Assembly (NCBI RefSeq): GCF_003666685.1
Contig: NZ_RCIZ01000003.1
Location: forward strand, 248,001 to 312,000
Length of the DNA stretch: 64,000 nt
Source: Mesorhizobium sp. YM1C-6-2
GTDB lineage: Bacteria > Pseudomonadota > Alphaproteobacteria > Rhizobiales > Rhizobiaceae
Direction of reading: 5' to 3'
The position numbers and the translations under genes are program-made. Positions within the stretch are counted from its first letter, which is position 1, and every line of letters begins with the position of its first letter. This document shows positions 15,356 through 23,878 of the stretch, piece by piece. The notes below the pieces were generated by a model that saw nothing but the letters and a program-made list of their open reading frames with translations, was not told the DNA's origin and did not search any database.

Positions 15356-16114
15356 ATGTCCTGCTGCGTCGGGGTAGACGGCTGTCCCGGCGGCTGGATC
15401 GCGGTCTGGAGGCCGGATGGCGGCGAGGCGGCGGTGCGGGTGTTTCCGGCCTTCGCCGATCTGATCGCCTGCGTTGCGGGCGACGCGACCATCGCCGTCG
15501 ACATGCCGATCGGCCTGCCGGAGTTTTCGCGGCGGGGCGGACGCGGACCGGAGGCGCAGGTGCGGCCGCTGCTCGGGCAACGGCAGTCGAGCGTCTTTTC
15601 CATCCCGTCGCGCGCCGCCGTCTATGCGGAGACGGCTCCGTTCACCACGGTCGCGGCATCGTATGCCGCGCATCGGCGGGCGAGCGAGGTCGCCCGCCGC
15701 ACCTCCGATCCGCCGCGCGGCGTCTCGATCCAGGCCTTCGGCATCTTTTCCAAGATCCGCGAGGTGGATGCATTGCTGCGTGAGCGCCCCGATTTGCGCG
15801 AACGCATCTTCGAATCGCATCCCGAAGTCGCCTTCATGCGCCTGAATGGCGGCATTCCCATGCGGTTGCCCAAGAAGATCAAGGGGATGGTCAATCCTGA
15901 TGGCATGGAGGAGCGCAAGGCGCTGCTTTGCAGCCTCGGCTACCAGCGAACGTTTCTGGACGGGCGGCCGCCCCCCGGCGCGAAACCCGACGATTTCCTC
16001 GACGCGGCCTGCATGATGCTGGTCGCAGGCCGCATCAGGCGCGGCGAAGCCGTGTCATTCCCGGATCCTCCGCAGGGCGACGCGCTCGGCATTCCCGTTG
16101 CGATCCGCGCGTGA
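15356..16114 (+). CDS. DUF429 family protein (RNase H-like fold)
   Basis: A 252-residue protein of the DUF429 family, which is predicted to have an RNase H-like fold. Typical blocks are 'VGVDGCPGGWIAVW' at the N-terminus, 'IAVDMPIGLPE' (about 41-51), 'GRGPEAQVRPLLGQRQSSVF' with 'FSIPSR', and 'IFESHPEVAFMRLNG' (about 151-165), whose Glu-Ser-His-Pro-Glu is the family hallmark. ATG 15356 follows the pdxY stop by one base. The biological role is not established. Confidence 0.9.
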   Translation: MSCCVGVDGCPGGWIAVWRPDGGEAAVRVFPAFADLIACVAGDATIAVDMPIGLPEFSRRGGRGPEAQVRPLLGQRQSSVFSIPSRAAVYAETAPFTTVAASYAAHRRASEVARRTSDPPRGVSIQAFGIFSKIREVDALLRERPDLRERIFESHPEVAFMRLNGGIPMRLPKKIKGMVNPDGMEERKALLCSLGYQRTFLDGRPPPGAKPDDFLDAACMMLVAGRIRRGEAVSFPDPPQGDALGIPVAIRA

Positions 16115-16164
16115 CCTGCACTTTTTGTTGCAGTGCGAAAAGAATTGGCGTTTAAGTGCGGTTC

Positions 16165-16821
16165 ATGGCTCATCTCCCCGACCATCTGCTCGCCGGCTAC
16201 CGCAGCTTCATGAACGGGCGCTATGCCGCCGAGAGTGGGCGCTATCGCTCGCTCGCCCGCGACGGCCAGACGCCGGAAACGATGGTGATCGCCTGCTGCG
16301 ACTCGCGCTCGGCGCCGGAGGTGATCTTCGATGCCGGACCGGGCGAGCTTTTCGTGCTGCGCAACGTCGCCAACCTCGTGCCTCCCTATGAGCCGGACGG
16401 CGAGTTCCACTCCACGTCCGCAGCGCTGGAATTCGCCGTACAGAGCCTCAAGGTGAAGAACGTCGTGGTGATGGGGCACGGCCGCTGTGGCGGCATCAAG
16501 GCTGCGCTCGAGTCCTCCGCCGGGCCGCTGTCGCCGGGCGACTTCATCGGCAAGTGGATGAGCCTGATCGGCCCGGCGGCCGAAACGGTCGCGAGCAGCA
16601 CGCTGATGACCCAGACAGAACGCCAGACCGCGCTCGAGCGCATTTCGGTCCGCTATTCGCTCGCCAATCTCAGAACCTTTCCCTACGTCAAAGCGCTGGA
16701 AAGCGAGGGAAAGCTGACGCTTTTCGGCGCCTGGTTCGACATCTCGGCCGGCGAACTCTGGGCGATGAACCGCGAGACCGGCGATTTCGAGCGGCCGGAC
16801 GAGGCCCGGGACGGGATCTGA
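16165..16821 (+). CDS. Beta-class carbonic anhydrase
   Basis: Zinc enzyme interconverting CO2 and bicarbonate. The zinc and catalytic residues are all present: Cys45-Asp46-Ser47-Arg48 in 'ACCDSRSAPE', and His105/Cys108 in 'MGHGRCGGI'. The length of 218 residues matches the plant-like/CynT subgroup of beta-class enzymes. ATG 16165 starts a good N-terminus ('MAHLPDHLLAGYRSF'); GTG 16156 in frame is an alternative, and neither has a strong Shine-Dalgarno. It stands between the pdxY-DUF429 pair and an M3 peptidase on the same strand. Confidence 0.94.
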   Translation: MAHLPDHLLAGYRSFMNGRYAAESGRYRSLARDGQTPETMVIACCDSRSAPEVIFDAGPGELFVLRNVANLVPPYEPDGEFHSTSAALEFAVQSLKVKNVVVMGHGRCGGIKAALESSAGPLSPGDFIGKWMSLIGPAAETVASSTLMTQTERQTALERISVRYSLANLRTFPYVKALESEGKLTLFGAWFDISAGELWAMNRETGDFERPDEARDGI

Positions 16822-16908
16822 GACGAGCCTGGGAGCCGCCACCGGTTGCGGCGCACGGCAGGCGCGCCTACATCGGTGTCCGTTCCTCGCAGTTCGGAAG
16901 ACCTCTCC

Positions 16909-18957
16909 ATGACCAAGATCGTCGATCTCGACCGTCATCCGCTCACCCATTGGGAGGGCCCGCTCGGCCTGCCCGATTTCCCTGGCATCGACGATGATGG
17001 TTTCGGTCCGGTCTTCGACGCTGCGCTTGCCGCGCATCAGGCCGACATCGATTCGATCGCGGGCAATCCCGAAACGCCGACGATCGAAAACACCTTCGCC
17101 GCCATCGAGCTTGCCGGCGATCCGCTCGATCGCGTCTCGTCGATCTTCTGGTGCAAGGCCGGCGCCAACACCAATGACGCGATCCAGGCGATGGAGCGCG
17201 AGATCTCGCCGAAGATGTCCAGGCATTTCTCGGCGATCTCGATGAACGAGAAACTGTTCGCGCGCATCGACGACCTCTATCAGCGCCGCGCCGCGCTGGA
17301 TCTGAATCCCGAGACGCTGCGGCTGGTCGAAAAGAGCTGGAAGCGCTTCGTCAAGTCGGGCGCCAAGCTCGACCCGGAAGGCAAGAAGCGGCTTGCGGCG
17401 ATCAATGAGGAGCTCTCCTCGCTCGGCACCACCTTCAGCCAGAACGTGCTCGCCGACGAAAAGGAATGGGTGATGTTCCTCGGCGCGGACGACCTCGCCG
17501 GCCTGCCCGATTTCCTGAAGAGCGCCATGGCGGGCGCAGCCGAGACGCGCGGCCGCAAGGGCGAGTACGCCGTCACGCTTTCGCGCTCGATCTACGAGCC
17601 GTTCACCACCTTCTCCGAACGTCGCGATCTCAGGGAGAAGGCGTTCAAGGCCTTCGCGGGCCGCGGCGAGACGGGCGGGGCGACCGACAATGCAGCCGTC
17701 GTCAGGAAGATGCTGGCGTTGCGGGCGGAGAAGGCGAAGCTGCTCGGCTATGACAGCTTCGCCGCACTGAAGCTCGACGACACCATGGCCAAAACGCCGA
17801 AGGCCGTCTTCGATCTGCTCGAACCCGTCTGGGAGAAGGCGCGCGAGAAGGCGGCGGCCGACGAGGCCGAGCTGCAGCGTCTCGCCGTGGCAGCCGGCAG
17901 CAACGAAAAGCTCGCCGCCTGGGACTGGCGTTTCTACCAGGAGCGGCTGCGCGCCGAGAAATACGCCTTCGACGAGGCCGAGCTGAAGCCCTATCTGCAG
18001 CTCGAAAAGATCATGGAAGCGTGCTTCGACGTGGCGACGCGCCTCTTCGGGGTCAGCTTCGCCGAAAAGGAAGGCGTTCCCGCCTGGCATCCCGATGTCC
18101 GCGTCTTCGAGGTGCTGAATGCCGACGGCTCGCGCCGCGGGCTGTTCCTCGCCGACTATTTCGCGCGGCCCTCGAAGCGTTCCGGCGCCTGGATGAGTTC
18201 GCTGCAGTCCGGCTACAAGCTCGGCCACGGCTCGACGCCGATCATCTACAACATCATGAATTTCGCAAAGCCGCGGGAAGGCGAGCCGGCGCTGCTCTCG
18301 CTCGACGAGGCAAAGACGCTCTTCCACGAGTTCGGCCATGCGCTGCACGGCATGCTGACCGACGCATATTGGCCCTCGCAGTCGGGCACGTCGGTGTCGC
18401 GCGACTTCGTCGAACTTCCCTCGCAGCTCTATGAGCACTGGCTGACGGTGCCCGCGGTGCTCGAAAAATATGCACGCCACTACAAGACAGGCGAGGCGAT
18501 GCCCAAGGCGCTGCTCGACAAGATGCTCGCCGCCACCACTTTCGACGCCGGCTTCCGCACCGTCGAGTTCATCTCCTCGGCGCTGGTCGACATGGCCTAC
18601 CATTCGCAGAAGGAAGCGCCCGCCGACCCCCAGCAATTCGAGGCCGAGACGCTGAAGAAGCTCGGCATGCCGGATGCGATCGTGATGCGCCACCGCACCC
18701 CGCACTTCGGCCATGTCTTCTCGGGCGACGGCTACTCGGCCGGCTACTATTCCTACATGTGGTCGGAAGTGCTCGACGCCGATGCTTTCTCGGCCTTCGA
18801 GGAGACGGGCGATCCGTTCAATCCCGATCTCGCCGACAGGCTGAAGAAGAACATTTACGCGTCAGGCGGTTCGGCTGATCCGGAAGTGCTTTACACAGCC
18901 TTCCGCGGCAAGATGCCGACGCCCGACGCGATGATGGTCAAGCGCGGCTTGGCCTGA
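16909..18957 (+). CDS. M3 family metallopeptidase (oligopeptidase / peptidyl-dipeptidase Dcp type)
   Basis: A 682-residue cytosolic zinc peptidase that degrades short peptides. The zinc motif His473-Glu-Phe-Gly-His477 lies in 'TLFHEFGHALHGML', followed by 'SGTSVSRDFVELPSQLYEHW' with the third ligand Glu, and the substrate-binding 'HFGHVFSGDGYSAGYYSYMW' near the C-terminus, all as in Dcp/PrlC. No signal peptide. ATG 16909 was chosen at the point where family similarity begins. The next gene is on the opposite strand 6 nt away. Confidence 0.94.
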   Translation: MTKIVDLDRHPLTHWEGPLGLPDFPGIDDDGFGPVFDAALAAHQADIDSIAGNPETPTIENTFAAIELAGDPLDRVSSIFWCKAGANTNDAIQAMEREISPKMSRHFSAISMNEKLFARIDDLYQRRAALDLNPETLRLVEKSWKRFVKSGAKLDPEGKKRLAAINEELSSLGTTFSQNVLADEKEWVMFLGADDLAGLPDFLKSAMAGAAETRGRKGEYAVTLSRSIYEPFTTFSERRDLREKAFKAFAGRGETGGATDNAAVVRKMLALRAEKAKLLGYDSFAALKLDDTMAKTPKAVFDLLEPVWEKAREKAAADEAELQRLAVAAGSNEKLAAWDWRFYQERLRAEKYAFDEAELKPYLQLEKIMEACFDVATRLFGVSFAEKEGVPAWHPDVRVFEVLNADGSRRGLFLADYFARPSKRSGAWMSSLQSGYKLGHGSTPIIYNIMNFAKPREGEPALLSLDEAKTLFHEFGHALHGMLTDAYWPSQSGTSVSRDFVELPSQLYEHWLTVPAVLEKYARHYKTGEAMPKALLDKMLAATTFDAGFRTVEFISSALVDMAYHSQKEAPADPQQFEAETLKKLGMPDAIVMRHRTPHFGHVFSGDGYSAGYYSYMWSEVLDADAFSAFEETGDPFNPDLADRLKKNIYASGGSADPEVLYTAFRGKMPTPDAMMVKRGLA

Positions 18958-18963
18958 GCAGCG

Positions 18964-19500
18964 TTACTGGCCGTCGGCAGGCGCAGCCTGCCTGGCCAGT
19001 ACTTCCTCGTAGGCTGCCCGCAGGCCGGCGCGGACCGAGCCCGGCCGTAGCGGATCGAGCGATCCGGTCGGGTGGTCGAGATGTTCCTCGCGCAGCTCGG
19101 CCATGAACTTTTCCCACAGTTCCGGGCCGCCCGCCTCCATGAGCTGGGCGCGGATGGACAGCGGCTCGCTCGCCGGCAGCCATTTGCGGCCCCAGGCGCC
19201 GAGATGCGCCATGATCGGCACCAGGGCGATCGCCATTTCGGTCAGGCTGTAGACGGCCTTCTGCTTGTGGGTCGGGTCGTCCATCTTGGTCAGCAGGCCG
19301 AGTTCCACCAGCGTCTTCAGCCGGTCAGCCAACATGTTCGATGCGATGCCTTCCTCCGAGCGCAGCAGGAGTTCGCGAAAATGCCGGCGTCCGCCGAAGA
19401 TCATGTCGCGCAGGATCACCAGGGACCATTTGTCCCCAAAAACCTCGACCGCGAGATTGATGGGGCAGCCCGATCGATGGGCGTCGTTCGATTTTTTCAT
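18964..19500 (-). CDS. HxlR family transcriptional regulator
   Basis: A 178-residue winged-helix regulator. The HxlR signature is clear: 'SGCPINLAVEVFGDKWSLVILRDM' (cited in part: 'DKWSLVILRD'), 'RRHFRELLLRSEEGIASNMLADRL' with its recognition helix, and 'LVELGLLTK' followed by a wing and 'YSLTEMAIALVPIM'. The N-terminal Cys in 'SGCPI' is the residue that senses reactive species in some relatives such as YodB/HypR-type regulators. It is divergent from an alpha/beta hydrolase gene with 85 bases between them and probably controls that gene and itself. Confidence 0.9.
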   Translation of the reverse strand: MKKSNDAHRSGCPINLAVEVFGDKWSLVILRDMIFGGRRHFRELLLRSEEGIASNMLADRLKTLVELGLLTKMDDPTHKQKAVYSLTEMAIALVPIMAHLGAWGRKWLPASEPLSIRAQLMEAGGPELWEKFMAELREEHLDHPTGSLDPLRPGSVRAGLRAAYEEVLARQAAPADGQ

Positions 19501-19511
19501 ATGCGCGCAAT

Positions 19512-19561
19512 AACCGGTTGCAAATCCTAATCACCGATATAATAATCGAACTGGTTACAAA
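19512..19561. promoter_or_regulatory. Divergent promoter region with 13-bp direct repeat, candidate HxlR operator
   Basis: AACCGGTTGCAAA (19512-19524) and AACTGGTTACAAA (19549-19561) match at 11 of 13 positions and flank a TATAAT hexamer at 19538-19543. The pair lies in the 85-base gap between the HxlR gene and the hydrolase, and the first repeat has a near-palindromic AACCGGTT core. Regulators of this family usually bind next to their own gene, so these are good operator candidates. Which TATAAT-like box serves which gene is not settled. Confidence 0.5.
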
Positions 19562-19585
19562 ATGCAATCAGATTGAGGAGCGAAG

Positions 19586-20263
19586 ATGGCGACATTTGTC
19601 GTGGCGCATGGTGCCTGGGCGGGCAGCTGGGCGTGGATGCGCGTGGCGGACCGTCTCCATGCAAGGGGACATCGCGTGTTTGTCCCGACACTGAGCGGGC
19701 TCGGCGAACGGTCGCATCTCCCCGCAAGCTCCATCAATCTCACGACCCATATCGGCGACGTGGTCAACGAGATCCGCTGGAAGGACCTCGACGGCGTGGT
19801 GCTGGTCGGCCATTCCTATGGCGGCTTCGTGATCACCGGCGTGGCGGAGGAGATAGCCGGGCGCATCGCGTCGATCGTCTATGTCGACGCCTTCATTCCC
19901 GGTAATGGCCAGGCCTTCGCGGATTTTTCGCCGGAATGGAACCTTCCGCCGGACGCGCTGATTCCTGCGCCACCGGCCGTCATCGGCGATTATCGCGACG
20001 AGGCCGATCTTCTGTGGGTGAACGAGAAGGCGACGCCACAGCCGGCAGGAACCTTCACGGAGCGTGCCCGCGTCACCGGCGCCTATAAAACCATTCCCAG
20101 CAAGACCTTCGTTCAGGCGACCGGCTGGGACAGCCCGTTCAGGGAGGCCGTCGAGGCGTTTCGCGCGGACGCCGGCTGGCGCGTCCATGAGGTGGCATGC
20201 GGCCACGACATCGCGATCGAGGAGCCCGACGAACTGACCGGAATCCTGGAGAGGTCCGCCTAG
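19586..20263 (+). CDS. Alpha/beta hydrolase (esterase EstC-like)
   Basis: A 225-residue alpha/beta hydrolase without signal peptide. The oxyanion strand 'FVVAHGAWAGSWAW' opens the protein, the nucleophile elbow is 'VGHSYGGFV' (Ser about residue 78), an acidic residue follows in 'YVDAFIP', and the catalytic His is in 'VACGHDIAIEEPDEL' near the C-terminus. This type includes small esterases and hydrolases for plant or aromatic esters; the substrate is not predictable. GAGGAGCG lies before ATG 19586. It is probably under control of the divergent HxlR regulator. Its TAG stop overlaps that of the converging gene. Confidence 0.9.
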   Translation: MATFVVAHGAWAGSWAWMRVADRLHARGHRVFVPTLSGLGERSHLPASSINLTTHIGDVVNEIRWKDLDGVVLVGHSYGGFVITGVAEEIAGRIASIVYVDAFIPGNGQAFADFSPEWNLPPDALIPAPPAVIGDYRDEADLLWVNEKATPQPAGTFTERARVTGAYKTIPSKTFVQATGWDSPFREAVEAFRADAGWRVHEVACGHDIAIEEPDELTGILERSA

Positions 20264-20547
20264 CGCTTCGGATAGCAGGCGAGTGGGATGTCGGGCCAGA
20301 CGGCCTTGTCGCAGCCGGCATCAGCCTGCTGCTGCTTGAACGACGCGCTGGTCGGCCCGGTCACCATGGGGTCCACGCCGTAAGGCGCGTCGGAAAAAGC
20401 TTCCTCGGCCGGGGTCAATTGCGTCAGGCCCGCCGGGGCGTCGATATATCTCGTGCCGGTGGAATGCGCGACGCCTGCCGCGAGCAGCACGGCCAAGGTC
20501 GCCGTCGCCGCGGTCGCCCTGAAAATCCTGGAAAACGCCATGGTCAT
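20260..20547 (-). CDS. Small exported protein of unknown function
   Basis: A short protein (95 residues from ATG 20547) with a signal peptide ('RATAATATLAVLLAAGVAHS') and a mature part of about 70 residues containing two Cys ('DAGCDKAVW', 'LACYPKR'), likely forming one disulfide in the periplasm. ATG 20541 and an upstream ATG 20583 are alternative starts. I do not recognise a family. Its stop codon shares the CTAG at 20260-20263 with the stop of the converging hydrolase gene. Confidence 0.65.
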   Translation of the reverse strand: MTMAFSRIFRATAATATLAVLLAAGVAHSTGTRYIDAPAGLTQLTPAEEAFSDAPYGVDPMVTGPTSASFKQQQADAGCDKAVWPDIPLACYPKR

Positions 20548-20738
20548 GCCCGTTAACTTTTCCAGCATCGAAACGATCCGCATCGGTTAGCTTTTTATTA
20601 TCGTCGCCAAATGGCTAATTTTCGGTAACCACCAGCCTTAACCAGGGCCCTTTCGCATCTGCGAAAAAACCTGTATGAGCCGCCCAACCAAACTCGCGGC
20701 GCAGGAAGCATGCGCTGCCTCGCTCCCGAGACCACAAC

Positions 20739-22565
20739 ATGAATCTTAGAAACATCGCGATCATCGCGCATGTCGACCATGGCAAGACGACGCTGGTTGA
20801 CGCGCTCCTGAAACAATCCGGCTCTGTCCGCGAAAACCAGCGCGTCAATGAACGCGCCATGGACTCGGGCGACATCGAAAAGGAACGCGGCATCACCATC
20901 CTCGCCAAGGCGACCTCGGTCGACTGGAAGGACACCCGCGTCAATATCGTCGACACGCCGGGCCACGCCGATTTCGGCGGTGAGGTCGAGCGTATCCTCA
21001 ACATGGTGGACGGCGCCATCGTGCTGGTCGATGCCGCCGAAGGCCCGATGCCGCAGACCAAGTTCGTGGTCGGCAAGGCGCTCAAGGTCGGCTTGAAGCC
21101 GATCGTCGCCATCAACAAGATCGACCGGCCCGACGCGCGCCATGTCGAGGTCATCAACGAGGTGTTCGACCTCTTCGCAGCCCTCGACGCCACCGACGAC
21201 CAGCTCGATTTTCCGATCCTCTACGGCTCAGGCCGCGACGGCTGGATGGCCGAAAGCCCTGAAGGACCCAAGGACCAGGGCCTCGCGCCGCTGTTCGATC
21301 TCGTGCTCAAGCACGTGCCCAAGCCCAAAGTGGAGCCCGGTCCCTTCCGCATGATCGGCACCATTCTGGAAGCCAATCCGTTCCTCGGCCGCATCATCAC
21401 CGGGCGCATCGCCTCCGGTTCGCTGAAGCCGAACCAGGCGGTCAAGGTGCTGCATCATGACGGCACGCTCCTGGAAAACGGCCGCGTCTCCAAGATCCTT
21501 GCCTTCCGCGGGTTGGAACGCCAGCCGATCGACGAGGCCCAGGCCGGCGACATTGTCGCCATTGCCGGGCTGCAGAAAGGCACCGTCGCGGACACGTTCT
21601 GCGATCCCGCTGTGACCGAGCCGCTGGAGGCGCAGCCGATCGACCCGCCGACCGTCACCATGTCGTTCATCGTCAACGACAGCCCGCTTGCCGGCACCGA
21701 AGGCGACAAGGTGACCAGCCGCGTCATCCGCGACCGGCTGCTGCGCGAAGCCGAAGGCAATGTCGCCCTGAAGATCGAGGAATCGGCGGACAAGGACAGC
21801 TTCTACGTCTCCGGCCGCGGCGAGTTGCAGCTTGCCGTGCTGATCGAGACCATGCGCCGCGAAGGCTTCGAGCTTGCCGTTTCGCGCCCGCGCGTCGTCA
21901 TGCAGAAGAGCGAGAACGGCGAACTGCTGGAGCCCGTCGAGGAGGTCGTCATCGACGTCGACGAGGAGCATGCCGGCGTCGTCGTGCAGAAGATGAGCGA
22001 GCGCAAGGCCGAGATGGTCGAGCTGCGTCCTTCCGGCGGCAACCGCCAGCGGCTTGTCTTCCATGCGCCGACGCGCGGTCTGATCGGCTACCAGTCCGAG
22101 CTCCTGACCGATACCCGCGGCACGGCGGTTATGAACCGGCTGTTCCACGCCTATGAGCCTTACAAGGGCGAGTTGCCCGGCCGCACCAATGGCGTGCTCA
22201 TCTCCAACGAGCAGGGCGAATCCGTCGCCTATGCGATGTGGAACCTCGAAGATCGCGGCCCGATGATCATCGACGCTGGCGTCAAGGTGTATCAGGGCAT
22301 GATCATCGGCATCCATTCGAGGGACAACGACCTCGAAGTGAACGTGCTGAAGGGCAAGAAGCTCACCAATATCCGCGCTGCCGGCAAGGACGAGGCGGTG
22401 CGCCTGACGCCGCCGGTGCGCATGACGCTGGAGCGCGCGCTCGCTTGGATCCAGGACGACGAACTGGTCGAGGTGACGCCGAAGACCATCCGCCTGCGCA
22501 AGCTCTATCTCGATCCCAACGAGCGTAAGCGCTTCGAGAAGCAGAAGATCAGCGGCGCGGCCTGA
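20739..22565 (+). CDS. typA: Translational GTPase TypA/BipA
   Basis: Ribosome-binding GTPase involved in stress adaptation and large-subunit assembly. The 608-residue protein has all G motifs: 'HVDHGKTTLVD' (G1), 'ERGITI' (G2 region), 'DTPGHADFGGEVERIL' (G3) and 'NKIDRPDAR' (G4), then domain II, the 'SGRGELQLAVLIETMRREGFE' EF-G-like domain III, and the BipA-specific C-terminal domain with 'GRTNGVLISNEQGESVAYA'. Start ATG 20739 matches the family. A strong intrinsic terminator lies 26 bases after the stop. Confidence 0.98.
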   Translation: MNLRNIAIIAHVDHGKTTLVDALLKQSGSVRENQRVNERAMDSGDIEKERGITILAKATSVDWKDTRVNIVDTPGHADFGGEVERILNMVDGAIVLVDAAEGPMPQTKFVVGKALKVGLKPIVAINKIDRPDARHVEVINEVFDLFAALDATDDQLDFPILYGSGRDGWMAESPEGPKDQGLAPLFDLVLKHVPKPKVEPGPFRMIGTILEANPFLGRIITGRIASGSLKPNQAVKVLHHDGTLLENGRVSKILAFRGLERQPIDEAQAGDIVAIAGLQKGTVADTFCDPAVTEPLEAQPIDPPTVTMSFIVNDSPLAGTEGDKVTSRVIRDRLLREAEGNVALKIEESADKDSFYVSGRGELQLAVLIETMRREGFELAVSRPRVVMQKSENGELLEPVEEVVIDVDEEHAGVVVQKMSERKAEMVELRPSGGNRQRLVFHAPTRGLIGYQSELLTDTRGTAVMNRLFHAYEPYKGELPGRTNGVLISNEQGESVAYAMWNLEDRGPMIIDAGVKVYQGMIIGIHSRDNDLEVNVLKGKKLTNIRAAGKDEAVRLTPPVRMTLERALAWIQDDELVEVTPKTIRLRKLYLDPNERKRFEKQKISGAA

Positions 22566-22591
22566 CCTTCACAGGGAACGCGACATGACTT

Positions 22592-22625
22592 AACTCCGTT
22601 CGGCGGGCGCCGAACGGAGTTTTTT
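22592..22625 (+). terminator. Rho-independent terminator after typA
   Basis: A 13-bp perfect stem, 22592-22604 paired with 22609-22621 (AACTCCGTTCGGC / GCCGAACGGAGTT), with a 4-base loop GGGC and a T-run at 22620-22625. This is one of the strongest terminators in the window. The 3' arm also holds GGAG (22616-22619), 7 nt before the ATG of the next gene. Confidence 0.93.
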
Positions 22626-22626
22626 C

Positions 22627-22986
22627 ATGCCCAGCCCCACCTACGAATTGTTCGCCGAGGCGATGGCGGCGCGAAGGCCAGTGGTCTGCATGTACCAGGG
22701 CCATCCCCGCGCGATCTGCCCGATCATCCTCGGCCATACCGACGGAGCCGAGAAGGCGCTGACCTGGCAGTTCGAGGGAAGCGGCAGTGGCGGATCAGTG
22801 CGCGGGCAGTGGAAATGCCTGTCCCTGGCGGCGGTGAGCAAGGCCGAGATCGCCGATGGTCCCTGGCGTTCCGGTCGCGAGCACGGCCAAAGGCAGAGCT
22901 GCGTCAAGGACGTCGATCTCGACGTCAATCCGGACAGCCCCTACGAGCCGAAGCGACGGCTGCCAAGGATGCGCGTGGTCAAATAG
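22627..22986 (+). CDS. Small protein, WYL-like fold possible, unknown function
   Basis: A 119-residue protein without signal peptide. The pattern 'YELFAEAMAARRPVVCMYQG', then 'RAICPIILGHTDGAEKALTW' and 'GQWKCLSLAAVSKAEIADGPW', resembles stand-alone WYL-like proteins, in which a short helix is followed by an SH3-like barrel with the order R-R-x-V-x-x-x-Y-x-G ... P-x-x-L-G. The match is by eye and moderate. The start ATG 22627 lies one base after the typA terminator T-run, and its apparent ribosome binding site GGAG is inside the terminator stem. It may be translated from read-through transcript or from a promoter within the end of typA. Confidence 0.6.
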   Translation: MPSPTYELFAEAMAARRPVVCMYQGHPRAICPIILGHTDGAEKALTWQFEGSGSGGSVRGQWKCLSLAAVSKAEIADGPWRSGREHGQRQSCVKDVDLDVNPDSPYEPKRRLPRMRVVK

Positions 22987-23109
22987 GCGCCTGGCGTTGT
23001 CCCCAATGCGCCGGCAGCGCAATCGTCTCCGCTGGCCCGTGCGACGCGGCCAGGCTGCGCCCTTGGCCGCGAATGAAAAGCAGCTAGGATGGAAGAAGGA
23101 GGACACCCG

Positions 23110-23724
23110 ATGGCGTTTAGCTCGCTTCTCATCTTCGCCGGCGCGCTGCTCGTCGCGGCCGGCTCGCCCGGTCCGTCGATCGCAGCGCTCGTCGCCCGCG
23201 TGATCTCGAAGGGTTTTCGCGACGTCTTCCCGTTTCTCGCCGCCATGTGGATCGGCGAGGCCATCTGGCTCTCCATGGCGGTGTTCGGCCTCGCCTTCGT
23301 GGCGCAGACCTTCCATCTCGCCTTCGTCGTCGTGAAATGGGCGGGCGTCGCCTATCTCGTCTATCTCGCCTGGAAGATGTGGACCGCACCGGTCGCCGTC
23401 GGCGACGCCGACATGCCTCGCGAGGATTCGTCGGCCAGGCTTTTTCTCGCCGGTATGGCCGTCACGCTCGGCAATCCGAAGATCATGATGTTCTACCTGG
23501 CGCTCCTGCCAACCATCATCGACCTGGGCGCGGTCACCCTGCTCGGCTGGGCCGAACTGACGCTGACGATGGCCATCGTGCTGATCGCCATCGATCTCAC
23601 CTGGGTGCTTGCGGCGGCGCAGGCGCGCAAGCTTCTGCGGAGCAAGCGTGCCATGCTGATCGCCAACCGCATCAGCGCCGCGACCATGGGCGGAGCGGCG
23701 GCCGCGATAGCCGCGCGTTCGTGA
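23110..23724 (+). CDS. LysE/RhtB family exporter
   Basis: A 204-residue inner-membrane exporter of the LysE family (amino acids or related metabolites). Signature 'GSPGPSIAALVARVISKGFRD' (in part 'SPGPS') near the N-terminus replaces the usual 'PGP', the segment 'LGNPKIMMFYLALLPTII' matches the central 'NPK' motif, and about six hydrophobic helices are visible. GAAGGAGG lies at optimal distance before ATG 23110; an upstream ATG at 23089 has no such site. Substrate unknown. It stands alone between typA and the NAD-glutamate dehydrogenase gene. Confidence 0.9.
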   Translation: MAFSSLLIFAGALLVAAGSPGPSIAALVARVISKGFRDVFPFLAAMWIGEAIWLSMAVFGLAFVAQTFHLAFVVVKWAGVAYLVYLAWKMWTAPVAVGDADMPREDSSARLFLAGMAVTLGNPKIMMFYLALLPTIIDLGAVTLLGWAELTLTMAIVLIAIDLTWVLAAAQARKLLRSKRAMLIANRISAATMGGAAAAIAARS

Positions 23725-23878
23725 GGCCATGAAGCAGCCGTCATAACCGGTTCATCTGCCATCTGCATTTTCGAGCCGCCGGCGCGTCCGGCCGAATTCG
23801 CGGCTGCATTTGGCTTTAGCCAGTCGCCAAAAGTCCGCCTTCTGCTACGATGACGGGAAAAGCATTTCGGAGGATTCG

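Noticed and set aside
15940-18714. 924-codon minus-strand open frame opposite the M3 peptidase and carbonic anhydrase
   Set aside because: Shadow of two well-supported genes; composition reflects complementary GC-rich codons, no motif.
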